A DNA stretch of 29,116 nucleotides from WHSV01 sp050694055 (GTDB lineage Bacteria; Actinomycetota; CADDZG01; WHSQ01). The notes beneath the pieces were generated by a model. The model did no database searches. It was given only the letters and a program-made list of their open reading frames with translations, and had not been told where the DNA came from. Below, one piece after another: positions 8,035 through 17,069 of the stretch. Numbering within the stretch: the stretch's first letter is position 1; the number at the start of each line of letters is the position of its first letter. Both the position numbers and the translations under genes were made by a program. Location: assembly GCA_050694055.1 (NCBI GenBank), contig JBOGWX010000029.1, forward strand, positions 1 to 29,116, written 5' to 3'.

Positions 8035-11000
8035 ATGAGCAACAAGGAGATCGAGCAGCAGGAAACCTTCGGGCCGAACATCTGGCTCGTCGACGAGATG
8101 TACCGCCAGTATCAGGAGTCACCGCAGTCGGTGGGCGAGTCCTGGCGGGAGTTCTTCGAGGACTACCAGCCCCAGAGGGTGGGACAGGAGGGCACGGGTG
8201 CGACCGCGAAGGCGACGGCCGCGCGGCCCGATAAGGCCCGAAGCGCGCCGGAACAACCGCCGCCCGCGCGCAAGCCCGAGCCCGAACCAGATGAGTCGGC
8301 CCCCGAGGACGCGGCACCGCTGCGGGGCATTGCCGCCAAGATCGCAGAGAACATGGAGGCCTCGCTCGAGGTGCCGACCGCGACCTCGGTTCGCACCGTC
8401 CCCGCCAAACTGCTCGAGGAGAATCGCCGTACGATCAACCGCTATCTCGCCGCGACCAAGAGCGGCAAAGTCAGCTTCACGCACATCATCGGGTGGGCCA
8501 TCCTCAAGGCGCTCGAGGCTCGACCCGCCATGAAGGCGAGCTACGCGTCGGTGAACGGCAAGCCCCACGTCGTGGTTCCCAAGCACGTCAATTTCGGGCT
8601 GGCCGTCGACCTCGAGCGCAGCGGACAGCGGATCCTCATCGTGCCAAACATCAAGGAGGCCGACGAGCTCGACTTCGCCGGCTTCTGGAACGCGTACGAG
8701 AACCTGATCCACAAGGTCAAGACCAACTCGCTGGCGCCGGACGATTACTCGGGAACCACGATCACGCTCACGAATCCCGGCACGGTCGGGACCACGCAGA
8801 GCGTGCCCCGGCTCGTAAAGGGCCAGGGGCTCATCGTCGGAACCGGCGCGATCACTTACCCGGGTGAGTTCGAAGCGTCCGATCCCAAGATGATTGCGCG
8901 GATGGGAGTGGCCAAGGTCATCACGGTTACCTCGACCTACGACCACCGCGTGATCCAGGGGGCCGAGTCGGGCCAGTTCCTTGCGCTCGTTCACGACCTG
9001 TTGCAGGGGACCAATCGCTTCTACGACGAGCTCTTCGCCAGCCTCAAGATTCCCTACGAACCCGTCCGGTGGAGCCGCGACTTTGCCGCCTTCGATGATG
9101 TCGACGCGACGCTCGAGAAGCAGAGTCGCGTCATGCAGCTCATCAACATGTACCGGGTGCGAGGCCATTTGATCGCAGAGCTCAACCCCATCGGGTGGGA
9201 GGTGCTTCATCATCCCGAGCTCGACCTCAGCCACTACGGGTTGACGTTGTGGGACCTCGACAGGGAGTTTCTCACCGATGGCCTGCCCGGCCCCCGCAAA
9301 CAGACGCTGCGCAAGATCATCGACATCTTGCGCGACTCGTACTCCAGGACGATCGGCGTCGAGTACATGCATATGGCCGAGCCCGTGGAGAAGCGCTGGA
9401 TTCAGGAGCGCGTTGAGGGCAAGCTGGAGGATCTCCCGAAGGAAGAGAAGATCCACATCCTCGACCGTATCGGCGCCGCCGAGGCCTTCGAGCGATTCCT
9501 GCACTCCAAGTACACCGGCAACAAGCGTTTCTCGCTCGAGGGGGCCGAGAGCACGATCGCGATGCTCGACGCGCTCATCGAGCGCGCTGCCGACGAGGAG
9601 CACATCGAGGTCATCATGGGCATGAGCCACCGAGGCCGGCTCAACGTGCTCGCCAACATCGTCGGAAAGCCGCCTAAGGAGATCTTCAGGGAGTTCGAGG
9701 GCGAGATAGACCCCGACACCGTTCAGGGGTCCGGCGATGTCAAGTACCACCTCGGCATGACCGGTCGCTTCACCAGCAGGGCCGGAAACGACATCGCGGT
9801 TGTGCTCGCGTCGAACCCGAGCCACCTCGAGGCGGTCGATCCCGTTGTCGAGGGCATGGCGCGCGCCAAGCAGGACCTGTTGGGAGACGACTCGACCGGA
9901 AGGGTGCTGCCACTACTGCTTCACGGTGACGCGGCCTTCGCGGGTCAAGGGGTGGTCGCAGAGACCTTTAACTTAAGCCAGCTGCGCGGTTATCAAACCG
10001 GTGGAACGGTCCACCTCGTGGTCAACAACCTCATCGGGTTCACCACCGCTCCGCATGCCGGGCGATCTTCGACCTACGCGACCGACATCGCCAAGATGGT
10101 GCAGTGCCCCATCTTTCACGTGAACGGCGACGATCCCGAAGCGTGCGTGCGCGTCACGCGGCTCGCCTACGAGTACAGGAAGCACTTCAAGAAGGACGTC
10201 GTCATCGACCTCGTTTGTTACCGGAAGTACGGACACAACGAGGCGGACGAGCCGGCTTTCACCCAGCCGCTCATGTACGCCAAGATCGACGAACGGCGCA
10301 GCGTCAGGAAGCTCTACACCGAGCAACTGCTGAACGCCGGAGAGATCACGGTCGAGGAGGCTGAAGACGCTCTGGACCAGTTCCGCGCCCGGCTCAAAGA
10401 GGCGTTCGAGGAGACCAGGGAGTCGAAACTGCCGGAACCGGTGGTCGCGCAACCCCCGAAGGTCGTCGGCGTGCTGCCGGCCGTCGAGACCGGAGCTGAG
10501 GCCGCGCGACTCGAACACGTTCACGAAGTTCTGACCAGCTTCCCTCAGGGATTCGAACCGCATCCCAAACTGAAGAAGATGATCGAGAAGCGCGCATCGA
10601 TCCTCGAGCAGGACGCGATCGACTGGGCGCACGGAGAGGCGCTCGCCTTCGGGTCGCTGCTGATGGAAGGCACCGACGTGCGGCTGTCCGGGCAGGACTC
10701 TCGGCGCGGCACGTTCAGCCAGCGTCACAGTGTCCTGGTCGACTACAGAACGGGCGAGGAATACACGCCCCTCAACGACCTCTCGAGCAACCAGGCTCGC
10801 TTCCGCTGCTTCGATTCTCTGTTGAGCGAGTACGCAGCGATGGGTTTCGATTACGGGTACTCGGTGGCGAACGGCGACGCACTCGTGTGCTGGGAGGCAC
10901 AGTTCGGTGACTTCGTCAACGGCGGGCAGATCGTCGTCGATCAGTTCATAAGTTCGGGCGAAGACAAGTGGGAGCAGGAGAGCGGCCTCGTGCTGCTGTT

Positions 11001-11643
11001 ACCGCACGGTTTCGAGGGACAAGGCCCCGAGCACTCGAGCGCTCGTCTCGAGAGGTTCCTGACCTTGTGCGCCGAGGACAACATGCAGGTGGCTCAACCG
11101 ACTACACCGGCGCAGTACTTCCATCTGCTCAGACGGCAGATGCACCGCTCTGTGCGCAAGCCCCTCATCGTCATGACGCCGAAGTCTCTGCTCCGCAATC
11201 CGGATGCACGCAGCAAGTTCGCCGACTTCACCTCGGGTCATTTCATCGAGACGCTGGACGACACGCGGATCTCCGACCGAGAGGCGATCAAGCGCGTGGT
11301 TTTATGCACCGGCAAGATCGGCCTGACTCTGATGAACCAGCGCGACGAGCGCGCTGCGGATGTCGCGATCGTGCGCGTCGAGCAGCTCTATCCGTTCCCG
11401 AAAGGGCAGATCTACGAGATCCTCGATCGCTATCCGAATGCAAAGGAGGTTCTCTGGGTCCAGGACGAGCCCGAGAACATGGGGGCCTGGTGGTTCGTCT
11501 ACGGCAACATCCGGGCGGATCTCCCCGAGCGCTTCAAGCTCCGGAGGGCGGCGCGGGCCGAGTCGGGCAGTCCTGCGACGGGAAGCCCGACCGTGCACGA
11601 GCAGGAGGGAAGCGAACTGCTCGACAAAGCCCTGACTGTCTAG
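8035..11643 (+). CDS. kgd: Multifunctional 2-oxoglutarate decarboxylase/dehydrogenase E1 fused to E2 succinyltransferase
   Basis: A 1202-residue cytosolic enzyme of the TCA cycle that converts 2-oxoglutarate with thiamine diphosphate. Domains in order: a short E1 N-terminal segment (FGPNIWLVDEMYRQYQ, 12-27); a Pro/Glu/Ala-rich linker (about 50-95); an E2 acyltransferase domain (about 98-325) with catalytic His304 in TYDHRVIQGAESG; and E1 proper (about 340-1200). E1 shows MGMSHRGRLNVLAN (His532), SNPSHLEAVDP, the thiamine-site stretch HGDAAFAGQG (630-639) with a following Asn, EAQFGDFVNGGQIVVDQF, and PHGFEGQGPEHSSAR. There is no lipoyl domain, so succinyl transfer needs a lipoylated partner elsewhere, as in mycobacterial and corynebacterial systems. 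ATG 8035 fits the family start; upstream in-frame codons give an unconserved extension. It is convergent with the SDR gene. Confidence 0.97.
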   Translation: MSNKEIEQQETFGPNIWLVDEMYRQYQESPQSVGESWREFFEDYQPQRVGQEGTGATAKATAARPDKARSAPEQPPPARKPEPEPDESAPEDAAPLRGIAAKIAENMEASLEVPTATSVRTVPAKLLEENRRTINRYLAATKSGKVSFTHIIGWAILKALEARPAMKASYASVNGKPHVVVPKHVNFGLAVDLERSGQRILIVPNIKEADELDFAGFWNAYENLIHKVKTNSLAPDDYSGTTITLTNPGTVGTTQSVPRLVKGQGLIVGTGAITYPGEFEASDPKMIARMGVAKVITVTSTYDHRVIQGAESGQFLALVHDLLQGTNRFYDELFASLKIPYEPVRWSRDFAAFDDVDATLEKQSRVMQLINMYRVRGHLIAELNPIGWEVLHHPELDLSHYGLTLWDLDREFLTDGLPGPRKQTLRKIIDILRDSYSRTIGVEYMHMAEPVEKRWIQERVEGKLEDLPKEEKIHILDRIGAAEAFERFLHSKYTGNKRFSLEGAESTIAMLDALIERAADEEHIEVIMGMSHRGRLNVLANIVGKPPKEIFREFEGEIDPDTVQGSGDVKYHLGMTGRFTSRAGNDIAVVLASNPSHLEAVDPVVEGMARAKQDLLGDDSTGRVLPLLLHGDAAFAGQGVVAETFNLSQLRGYQTGGTVHLVVNNLIGFTTAPHAGRSSTYATDIAKMVQCPIFHVNGDDPEACVRVTRLAYEYRKHFKKDVVIDLVCYRKYGHNEADEPAFTQPLMYAKIDERRSVRKLYTEQLLNAGEITVEEAEDALDQFRARLKEAFEETRESKLPEPVVAQPPKVVGVLPAVETGAEAARLEHVHEVLTSFPQGFEPHPKLKKMIEKRASILEQDAIDWAHGEALAFGSLLMEGTDVRLSGQDSRRGTFSQRHSVLVDYRTGEEYTPLNDLSSNQARFRCFDSLLSEYAAMGFDYGYSVANGDALVCWEAQFGDFVNGGQIVVDQFISSGEDKWEQESGLVLLLPHGFEGQGPEHSSARLERFLTLCAEDNMQVAQPTTPAQYFHLLRRQMHRSVRKPLIVMTPKSLLRNPDARSKFADFTSGHFIETLDDTRISDREAIKRVVLCTGKIGLTLMNQRDERAADVAIVRVEQLYPFPKGQIYEILDRYPNAKEVLWVQDEPENMGAWWFVYGNIRADLPERFKLRRAARAESGSPATGSPTVHEQEGSELLDKALTV

Positions 11644-11670
11644 GCCGCCCCCGCTCGGGATGAGACGACC

Positions 11671-12723
11671 CTAAGTGGTTCCTGCTGCCAGCGACTTCTC
11701 CTTGGCGCTGAGCAGACCCTGAGCCCGCGCCGCGGCGACGGTTTGGGACAGGGTCTCCAGCGCGTCGTGCTTGGGCTTCCAGCCCAGTTGCACACGCGCT
11801 CGTTCGCAGTCCGCCAGTACGGGGACCGTGAGGGCGTTGATCCAGCGCGCCTCCACCGGCATGAGAGGCAGCGTCGAGACGATCTTTGCGGTCGCGTCAA
11901 GGAGCAGCTCTGCGACCGGAACCGCGTACCATCCGAGGGCATGCGCGAGATCGGAGATGGTGATCTCGCCGTTGGCTGCGAGGTTGTACGGCCCGGGTTG
12001 CCCCGAACCTAGTACGCCCGCCACCATCGCACTCGCTACGTCGTCGTGATGCACGAGTTGGAAGGGGACTCCGGGGTCGGGAAGAACCGGGCGGAGCAGC
12101 GGCAGCGCGCCGACGACCTTACGAGCTCCGTCGGGCAGCTTTCTGCCGATGCTCACGTAGGGGATCTTCTTGATGAGCATGAGCGCATTGGGGCCCGCGA
12201 CGATGCAGGGACGGAAGATGTACACGCCGGTCGACCGACCCGTCGCCGAGGCGAGATTCGCCAGCAGTTCCTCTACCTCGGCCTTTTGCGCGGAGTAGTG
12301 GTGCTCGTCCGATCCACGCGGCTCAATGTCCTCTGTGAGCCAGTCCGGGTTGTCGTCGTGAAAGCCGTAGGCCGCGACCGACGAGGTGTAGACGAGTCTC
12401 TCGACTCCCGCTTCCAACGCAGCCTCGAAGACGTTGCGTGAGCCCTGTAGGTTTATTCGCCGGCTCTCGGCCTTGTCGCCGAAGATGATGAACGCGAGGT
12501 GCACGAGCACGTCGACATCCGCGGCCAGCGAATCGACCGATGCTCTGTCGAGGATGTCACCCCGCCGGTACTCGACCTTCTTGAGTCCCTCGGCCCCCGG
12601 ATCGAACGGACGGCGTGCCATGCCGACGATGCGGCCGACGTCTTTGGAGCGATCGAGCGCTCGAACCAGGCTTCGGCCGATCTCGCCCGTTGGTCCCGTG
12701 ACTCCAACTCTGAGGTCGCCCAC
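11671..12723 (-). CDS. NAD-dependent epimerase/dehydratase (extended SDR)
   Basis: A 350-residue extended short-chain dehydrogenase. The N-terminal nucleotide-binding loop is GPTGEIG (10-16). Acidic GDILD (56-60) and LVHLAF (73-78) mark the Rossmann fold. The catalytic set is visible as TSSVAAYG (Ser114/115) and Tyr143-Lys147 (HYSAQK). The C-terminal substrate domain contains FQLVHHDDVASAMV and PYNLAANGEITISDLA, a pattern seen in sugar-nucleotide and 3-beta-hydroxysteroid-type SDRs. The substrate is unknown. The GTG start at 12723 directly abuts the TAA of the macrodomain gene (12724-12726), so the two are cotranscribed and probably translationally coupled. The spacing to kgd, which is convergent, is only 27 bases. 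Confidence 0.87.
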   Translation of the reverse strand: MGDLRVGVTGPTGEIGRSLVRALDRSKDVGRIVGMARRPFDPGAEGLKKVEYRRGDILDRASVDSLAADVDVLVHLAFIIFGDKAESRRINLQGSRNVFEAALEAGVERLVYTSSVAAYGFHDDNPDWLTEDIEPRGSDEHHYSAQKAEVEELLANLASATGRSTGVYIFRPCIVAGPNALMLIKKIPYVSIGRKLPDGARKVVGALPLLRPVLPDPGVPFQLVHHDDVASAMVAGVLGSGQPGPYNLAANGEITISDLAHALGWYAVPVAELLLDATAKIVSTLPLMPVEARWINALTVPVLADCERARVQLGWKPKHDALETLSQTVAAARAQGLLSAKEKSLAAGTT

Positions 12724-13257
12724 TTAACGACCTCGTTCCTCTTCGGTCCGCCTGAGCGCCCGCTCGAAGGCGGCATAGGCCTCGGCCCCGTGCAGGACGA
12801 AACGGACCTCGTCGACCTCGGTGGCGGCGCCGGCCACCGACGAGATGGCGATGCCGGCGGCCTGATCGACCGGGTAGCGGTAGACGCCGGTCGAGATGGC
12901 GGGAAAGGCAACGGTCCGGGCGCCGACTTCGTCTGCCACGCGCAGCGACTCGGTGTGGCACGACGCGAGCAGGTGCGAGCGGTCCTCTGACCTGGCGTAG
13001 GTCGGACCCACGGTGTGGATGACCCACTTCGCTTCGAGCTCGCCCGCCGAGGTTGCGACCGCTCGTCCGGTCGGAAGCCCGTCCGGGAGTTGCTCGGCGC
13101 GCAGTCGTTCGCACTCCTGCTTGATGGTCGGGCCGCCGGCGCGATGGATGGCGCCGTCGACACCCCCGCCTCCCATGAGCGACGAGTTCGCAGCGTTCAC
13201 GATCGCATCCACGTGCTGCATCGTGATATCGCCCTCGACCAACACGATCTTCGGCAT
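12724..13257 (-). CDS. Macrodomain protein, O-acetyl-ADP-ribose deacetylase-like
   Basis: A 177-residue single macrodomain that binds ADP-ribose and probably hydrolyses O-acetyl-ADP-ribose or removes ADP-ribose from targets. The family signature is complete: GDIT (9-12), VDAIVNAANSSLMGGGGVDG (16-35, with Asn24 and Asp34 at the catalytic positions), HRAGG (38-42), HTVGP (81-85) and PAISTGVYRYP (119-129). ATG 13257 is chosen because MPKIVLVEGDIT is the usual beginning; the reading frame extends 31 codons upstream but that part is Arg/Pro-rich and unlike the family. There is no strong ribosome site, so initiation may be weak or leaderless. It is the first gene of a two-gene unit with the SDR. 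Confidence 0.92.
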   Translation of the reverse strand: MPKIVLVEGDITMQHVDAIVNAANSSLMGGGGVDGAIHRAGGPTIKQECERLRAEQLPDGLPTGRAVATSAGELEAKWVIHTVGPTYARSEDRSHLLASCHTESLRVADEVGARTVAFPAISTGVYRYPVDQAAGIAISSVAGAATEVDEVRFVLHGAEAYAAFERALRRTEEERGR

Positions 13258-13401
13258 GGGTTGAAAGGGTAGTGCTTCGACGAGAGTCGCGGGAACGTCG
13301 GTGGCCCGACGCCGGTGCGAGGGCCGCGTCGCAAGTCCCAGGCGCGCCACGCGGTTCTCGTGTGATTAAGCCCCGCCGAGCGAGGAAAAGCATCCAGAGA
13401 A

Positions 13402-14355
13402 TCAGTAGCCGACGTCGAGTTCGACCTGTTGCTGGGCGAGGGCATCAAGAATCTGCTGGGCGACCAGCCTGGGCCTATGGATCACGTCGTCCCACTCGAA
13501 GCGCAGAACCCGCCATCCCAGGCTAACGAGAAGATTCTGTCGTTCGTTGTCCCATTTGATGGCTCGAACACCTGAGTGCCACCGCACACCGTCTATCTCG
13601 ATGGCTAGCCTTTCAGCCGGGTAAGCAAAGTCGATGTGCACGGTCAACCCGTCGCGCAGGGCCACGGGAAACTGGGTGATTGCCAAAGGTAGATCGAACC
13701 TTCGCATGAGCTGTAGGAACTCGACCTCCAGCACGCTGTCTGTCGGTCGAGGGCATGGCTCCCGAAGCTTCAGGAGCTTTGATAGGGCGGCTGCGCCGGC
13801 AACACCTCTGCCTCCGAACGTTTCCAGATGGCGCGCGACCCGGTGGAAACGAGTGAGGCCCTGTCTGAGGGCACTGTCACAGGCGAGCTCGAGCCGATCG
13901 AGGCTGAGGGTGGCTCCTAGGTCCAGCAGCGTCTGCTCGATGCTGGTGACCAGGACGACATCTATTCGGCTTGAGCGAAGGCGCTCGGTCGCCCTCCGGT
14001 GGACTCTGACCCTGTGGGAACTCAGGCGTCGAGGAGAGGAGACGTCTATTCGGTGCGCGCTTACGCCGTCCAGCTTGAAAAGCATTCCGGATGTGTCGTG
14101 AGAGAGCAGTGCTCCTGCACCCGCCCACAGATAAGCGGCCGTCGCGCGGCGCCTGAACGAGGGGGTTGAGCCACGAAGCGCGTAGGTGCCGGGCAACAGC
14201 TTTATCCATTCGCCCGATTTCAGGCGTCGGTCGATGCCCGAGGAAGTCATTCCCAACGCAAGGGCTTGGGTTCGCGTGATGACTCCATGCTGTCGTAACG
14301 CAAGTACCTGGCATTGCTGGGCGACGGAGCCGATTAGAGAGCGCATTGATGTCAC
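13402..14355 (-). CDS. AbiEi-like N-terminal domain fused to DUF559 (Vsr-like) endonuclease domain
   Basis: A 317-residue protein. The N-terminal part (about 12-60) resembles the AbiEi antitoxin winged helix: an ALRQHGVITRTQALALGMTS helix-turn-helix followed by WIKLLPGTYAL. The middle part (about 75-200) has AbiEi-core features such as LLSHDTSGMLF and TSIEQTLLDLG. The C-terminal part is DUF559, related to very-short-patch repair nucleases, with candidate metal ligands Asp242 (HIDFAYP), Glu253 and Asp255 (AIEIDG), then WDNERQNLLVSLGWRVLRFEW. Whether it acts as a nuclease or a regulator is unproven for this family. The first start is GTG 14355; an ATG three codons on (14346) is equally possible. 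No AbiEii toxin lies beside it. Confidence 0.8.
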   Translation of the reverse strand: MTSMRSLIGSVAQQCQVLALRQHGVITRTQALALGMTSSGIDRRLKSGEWIKLLPGTYALRGSTPSFRRRATAAYLWAGAGALLSHDTSGMLFKLDGVSAHRIDVSSPRRLSSHRVRVHRRATERLRSSRIDVVLVTSIEQTLLDLGATLSLDRLELACDSALRQGLTRFHRVARHLETFGGRGVAGAAALSKLLKLREPCPRPTDSVLEVEFLQLMRRFDLPLAITQFPVALRDGLTVHIDFAYPAERLAIEIDGVRWHSGVRAIKWDNERQNLLVSLGWRVLRFEWDDVIHRPRLVAQQILDALAQQQVELDVGY

Positions 14356-14474
14356 GCGACCATCCGATAGCGCGCGGAGCTGTGACGCCCGTCACACTTC
14401 GGAGCTTTTTCGTCGTGCTGCGGGGTGAAATCTCACGAGAACGAGCACGTGTCCTAGGGACGGAGGCCTCGGGG

Positions 14475-15452
14475 CTAGACCCTGTTGCGAAGCATCAGCT
14501 CTTTCGGGTGCGGGTCGAGGTAGACCTGGCCCTCCAGATAGTCGATGCCGAACCGCCTTATGTAGTGGCGCAATAGCGTCACCGGAACAATCAGCGGAAC
14601 CAGGCCCAGTCGGTAGTCCTCGATCAAGCCCAGAAGCTCGCGGCGGCCGTCGTGGTCGAGTTTGTCCGAGACGTGGCCGTGCATGTGCTGGAGCACTCCT
14701 GCGTGCTGCTTCGTCGTCGCAAGCCGCTCCATGGCCCCCATGAACTCGCGCTGGTAGATCGAGCGCAGCTCCCCCCGGTCCACCTTCTTAGAAACTGCGA
14801 CCAGCCGCCCCAGCGACTTGTAGTGCTCCAAGGAATGCGCCATGAGAGTCAGTTTGTGGGCCGTGTGAAACGCCACGAGGTCGCCGATGCTCCAGTTCGA
14901 ATCGAAGAGCCTCCTGAGCCGGTCATACGCGAACACTCGCTCGATGAAGTTCTCGCGCAACTTAGGATCCGAAAGCCGGCCCTCTTCCTCTACCGGGAGC
15001 TGCGGCCAAGCTTCGATCAGGGCTCGGGCAAAGAGGCCTCGCTCGTTGCGCTCAGGCATTCCCTCCTCGTTGTAGACGCGCACACGCCACACGCCACACG
15101 AGGGCGAGTCCTTCTTGAAGACGTAGCCGCACAAGTTCTCGCTCCCGAGCTCGCCGGCGCGCCGCACGGAATAGCTCTCCATCGCGTGCGTGTGATCGGT
15201 GCCGCTCTTGGGCGCGACGAGATGCACGGATCCATCGCGCAGAGCCAACCGAATGGGCTCGCGCGGGGTCGGCATGCCGACTTCGACTTCGGGGCACACC
15301 GGCACCCATTGCACGTACCGGCCGAAGAGGTCGGTCAGGAACGAGTCCTTCTTGTGACCGCCGTCGAAGCGGACCTTCTCGCCGAGCAGACAGGACGACA
15401 CACCGATCTTGATCGGAGCGTCGTAAGTCCGGTGGTTCGTTAGGCCGGCCAT
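14475..15452 (-). CDS. DUF523 (TudS-like thiouracil desulfurase) fused to DUF1722 (YbgA)
   Basis: A protein of about 325 residues with two domains. The DUF523 half (about 13-150) carries the family cysteines Cys21 (GVSSCLLGEKVRFDGG), Cys53 (PVCPEVEVGMP) and Cys119 (KKDSPSCGV), the set expected to bind a [4Fe-4S] cluster in TudS enzymes, which remove sulfur from thiouracil-type bases. The DUF1722 half (about 185-305) includes VAFHTAHKLTLMAHS and a helical repeat region. The fusion is known in other bacteria; the role of DUF1722 is not established. ATG 15452 lies inside the last codons of tenA (13-base overlap), and a start at 15488 would overlap more. This tight overlap suggests coupled translation with tenA. 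Confidence 0.85.
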   Translation of the reverse strand: MAGLTNHRTYDAPIKIGVSSCLLGEKVRFDGGHKKDSFLTDLFGRYVQWVPVCPEVEVGMPTPREPIRLALRDGSVHLVAPKSGTDHTHAMESYSVRRAGELGSENLCGYVFKKDSPSCGVWRVRVYNEEGMPERNERGLFARALIEAWPQLPVEEEGRLSDPKLRENFIERVFAYDRLRRLFDSNWSIGDLVAFHTAHKLTLMAHSLEHYKSLGRLVAVSKKVDRGELRSIYQREFMGAMERLATTKQHAGVLQHMHGHVSDKLDHDGRRELLGLIEDYRLGLVPLIVPVTLLRHYIRRFGIDYLEGQVYLDPHPKELMLRNRV

Positions 15453-16111
15453 TGCTGTTGCCTGAAACCCATGTCCCAAAACATCCATTCGTAGCGGCTG
15501 GTGGTGACGAAGTGAGCGCGCATCCGTTCGCGCTGCTCGGGGGATGCTGCGGAACCAATCCGGTCGGTCAGCGCGAGCACCTCGGTGACGATGGCCCCGA
15601 ACTCTTCGCCGCCGTAGGTGTCTATCCAGCGCCGGTACAGGGGATTGGGCGACGCCGACTTCAGCAGTTCCTTGCCGACCTCCCAGTAGATCCAGTAACA
15701 GGGCAGCACCGCGGCCAGCGCGTCCGAGAAGTCACCTCCGTACGCGGTCGCCAGCAAGTAGCTTGTGTAGGCGAGGGTCGTGGGGGCGACGGGCTCGGCT
15801 CTAACGTCGTCCTCGGTCAAGGAGAAGTCGGCAAAGAAGCTTTCGTGCAGCGAGCGTTCGACCTCGATGGCGCCGCCGGCGTGACGAGCGAACATCAAGA
15901 TGTCGTCTTCCAGCGGAGCGCGCGCCGAGCAGATGCTAAGGGCTCGTGCGTAGTCCCGTAGGTAGTGCGAATCCTGTACCACGTAGAACCGAAAGGCTTT
16001 CTCGTCGAGCGAGCCGTCCGCAAGTCCGGTTAGGAACGGGTGCTCGAGGATGGCTTCGTAGACCGGCGTGATCGAGTGCCAGAGCGATTGGGTCAATGGC
16101 TGGTCGTCCAT
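15440..16111 (-). CDS. tenA: TenA family aminopyrimidine aminohydrolase / thiaminase II
   Basis: A 223-residue cytosolic all-helical enzyme of thiamine salvage, hydrolysing aminopyrimidine breakdown products of thiamine (or thiamine itself) to the pyrimidine alcohol. The active-site residues of the family are visible: Asp47 and Tyr50/Tyr54 (VVQDSHYLRDYARAL), catalytic Cys138 in LPCYWIYWEVG, and Glu208 in SRYEWMFWDMG. Length and N-terminus (LWHSITPVYEAILEHPF) are typical. ATG 16111 has no strong ribosome site. It is the upstream member of an overlapping pair with the DUF523-DUF1722 gene. Thiamine diphosphate is the cofactor of kgd in the same window, but no regulatory link is visible and I saw no TPP riboswitch. 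Confidence 0.92.
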   Translation of the reverse strand: MDDQPLTQSLWHSITPVYEAILEHPFLTGLADGSLDEKAFRFYVVQDSHYLRDYARALSICSARAPLEDDILMFARHAGGAIEVERSLHESFFADFSLTEDDVRAEPVAPTTLAYTSYLLATAYGGDFSDALAAVLPCYWIYWEVGKELLKSASPNPLYRRWIDTYGGEEFGAIVTEVLALTDRIGSAASPEQRERMRAHFVTTSRYEWMFWDMGFRQQQWPA

Positions 16112-16220
16112 GACAGGCGAGGCTAACTGATGATTGCTTCAATGAGCTTGACGGCGTTGGTCGGGCCAGGTCCGGATCCACGTCTTCCGGTTAACTGGTT
16201 GCCGCCGCTATCGTCTCATC

Positions 16221-16958
16221 ATGAGCCTCGACGTCGAGCGCGCGCTCGAGCGGGTGCTGGCAGAGGGAGACGAGTGGAGAGCGTGGCGCGCCCTGCACCT
16301 TGCCGGCGACCAACCCGGTGCGCTTCCGTCCATTCCCGGTCAGGACGCGACCGGAGGTTTCACGGGACCCACCGGCCGGCTCTCACCCGGCGTCACCGGC
16401 CTCGCGTTGTGTCACCTGAAGTTGATCGGACTCTCCAAGGAACCCGCCGCCGTGGTCGCGGCCGACTGGCTCCAGACGGCGCGCACTCCGGCGGGGGCGT
16501 GGCTCGATGCGCCCGACGACGTACCGGGTCTCCTCGAGGACTACGCCGCCGGGCGCGTGTGGGCGACGGCGGTGGCCTCGTGCGCGCTGCTGGCCGTAGG
16601 GCGAGATCCCGGCCCCCGTGCACTCGACCTGCTGCGGTCGGAGGCCGACCAGGAGGGCAAGTTCACGGGCGGCGCCTATCCCACGTTCGCCGCCGCGAGC
16701 GCCTATTGGGCGGCCGAGGGCCCTCGCTCGGAGACCGCCGAGTGGGCGCTGCGCTGGTCCCGTGAGTGGGCCGAGGAGTGGTGGGGGCCCACCGAGCGCA
16801 GCTCCGCTTTGATCTTCTGGGCCGCCGCCGGCGTCCCTTCCGACCACCCCTCCGTAGACGGGTTCCTCGAGGAACTCAAGGCAGACGCTCCACGAGAGGG
16901 TTGGAGCGACCTCGAGATCACTCTTCGCACCCTGGAGTTGATCGCGCACTCTGAGTGA
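16221..16958 (+). CDS. Hypothetical protein with prenyltransferase/terpene-cyclase-like alpha-toroid pattern
   Basis: A 245-residue soluble protein. It is helix-rich and contains repeated Gly/Trp/Ala blocks (GVTGLALCHLKLIGL, AADWLQTARTPAGAWLDAP, AGRVWATAVASCALLAVGRD, GKFTGGAYPTFAAASAYWAA, TERSSALIFWAAAGVP). Their spacing recalls the alpha/alpha toroid of squalene-cyclase and prenyltransferase-like proteins. The acidic DXDD motif of class II terpene cyclases is not present as such (the nearest is APDDVPG), so catalytic activity is doubtful. The ATG at 16221 is preferred as the first good start. The gene is divergent from tenA and 111 bases upstream of the ferritin-like gene. The fold call is tentative. 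Confidence 0.6.
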   Translation: MSLDVERALERVLAEGDEWRAWRALHLAGDQPGALPSIPGQDATGGFTGPTGRLSPGVTGLALCHLKLIGLSKEPAAVVAADWLQTARTPAGAWLDAPDDVPGLLEDYAAGRVWATAVASCALLAVGRDPGPRALDLLRSEADQEGKFTGGAYPTFAAASAYWAAEGPRSETAEWALRWSREWAEEWWGPTERSSALIFWAAAGVPSDHPSVDGFLEELKADAPREGWSDLEITLRTLELIAHSE

Positions 16959-17069
16959 GTGCTCGACCCGTTTACGAGGGCACCTCGTGGATAGGACATC
17001 CGAGAGGGCTCCCTAATTTGCAGAGCACGGGAGAATCAAGGGCAACCGCAACATTTCAGGAGGTTGGAT

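Noticed and set aside
8119..9825. 568-codon minus-strand open frame
   Set aside because: It lies entirely opposite kgd, whose domains are complete; it has shadow-frame composition.
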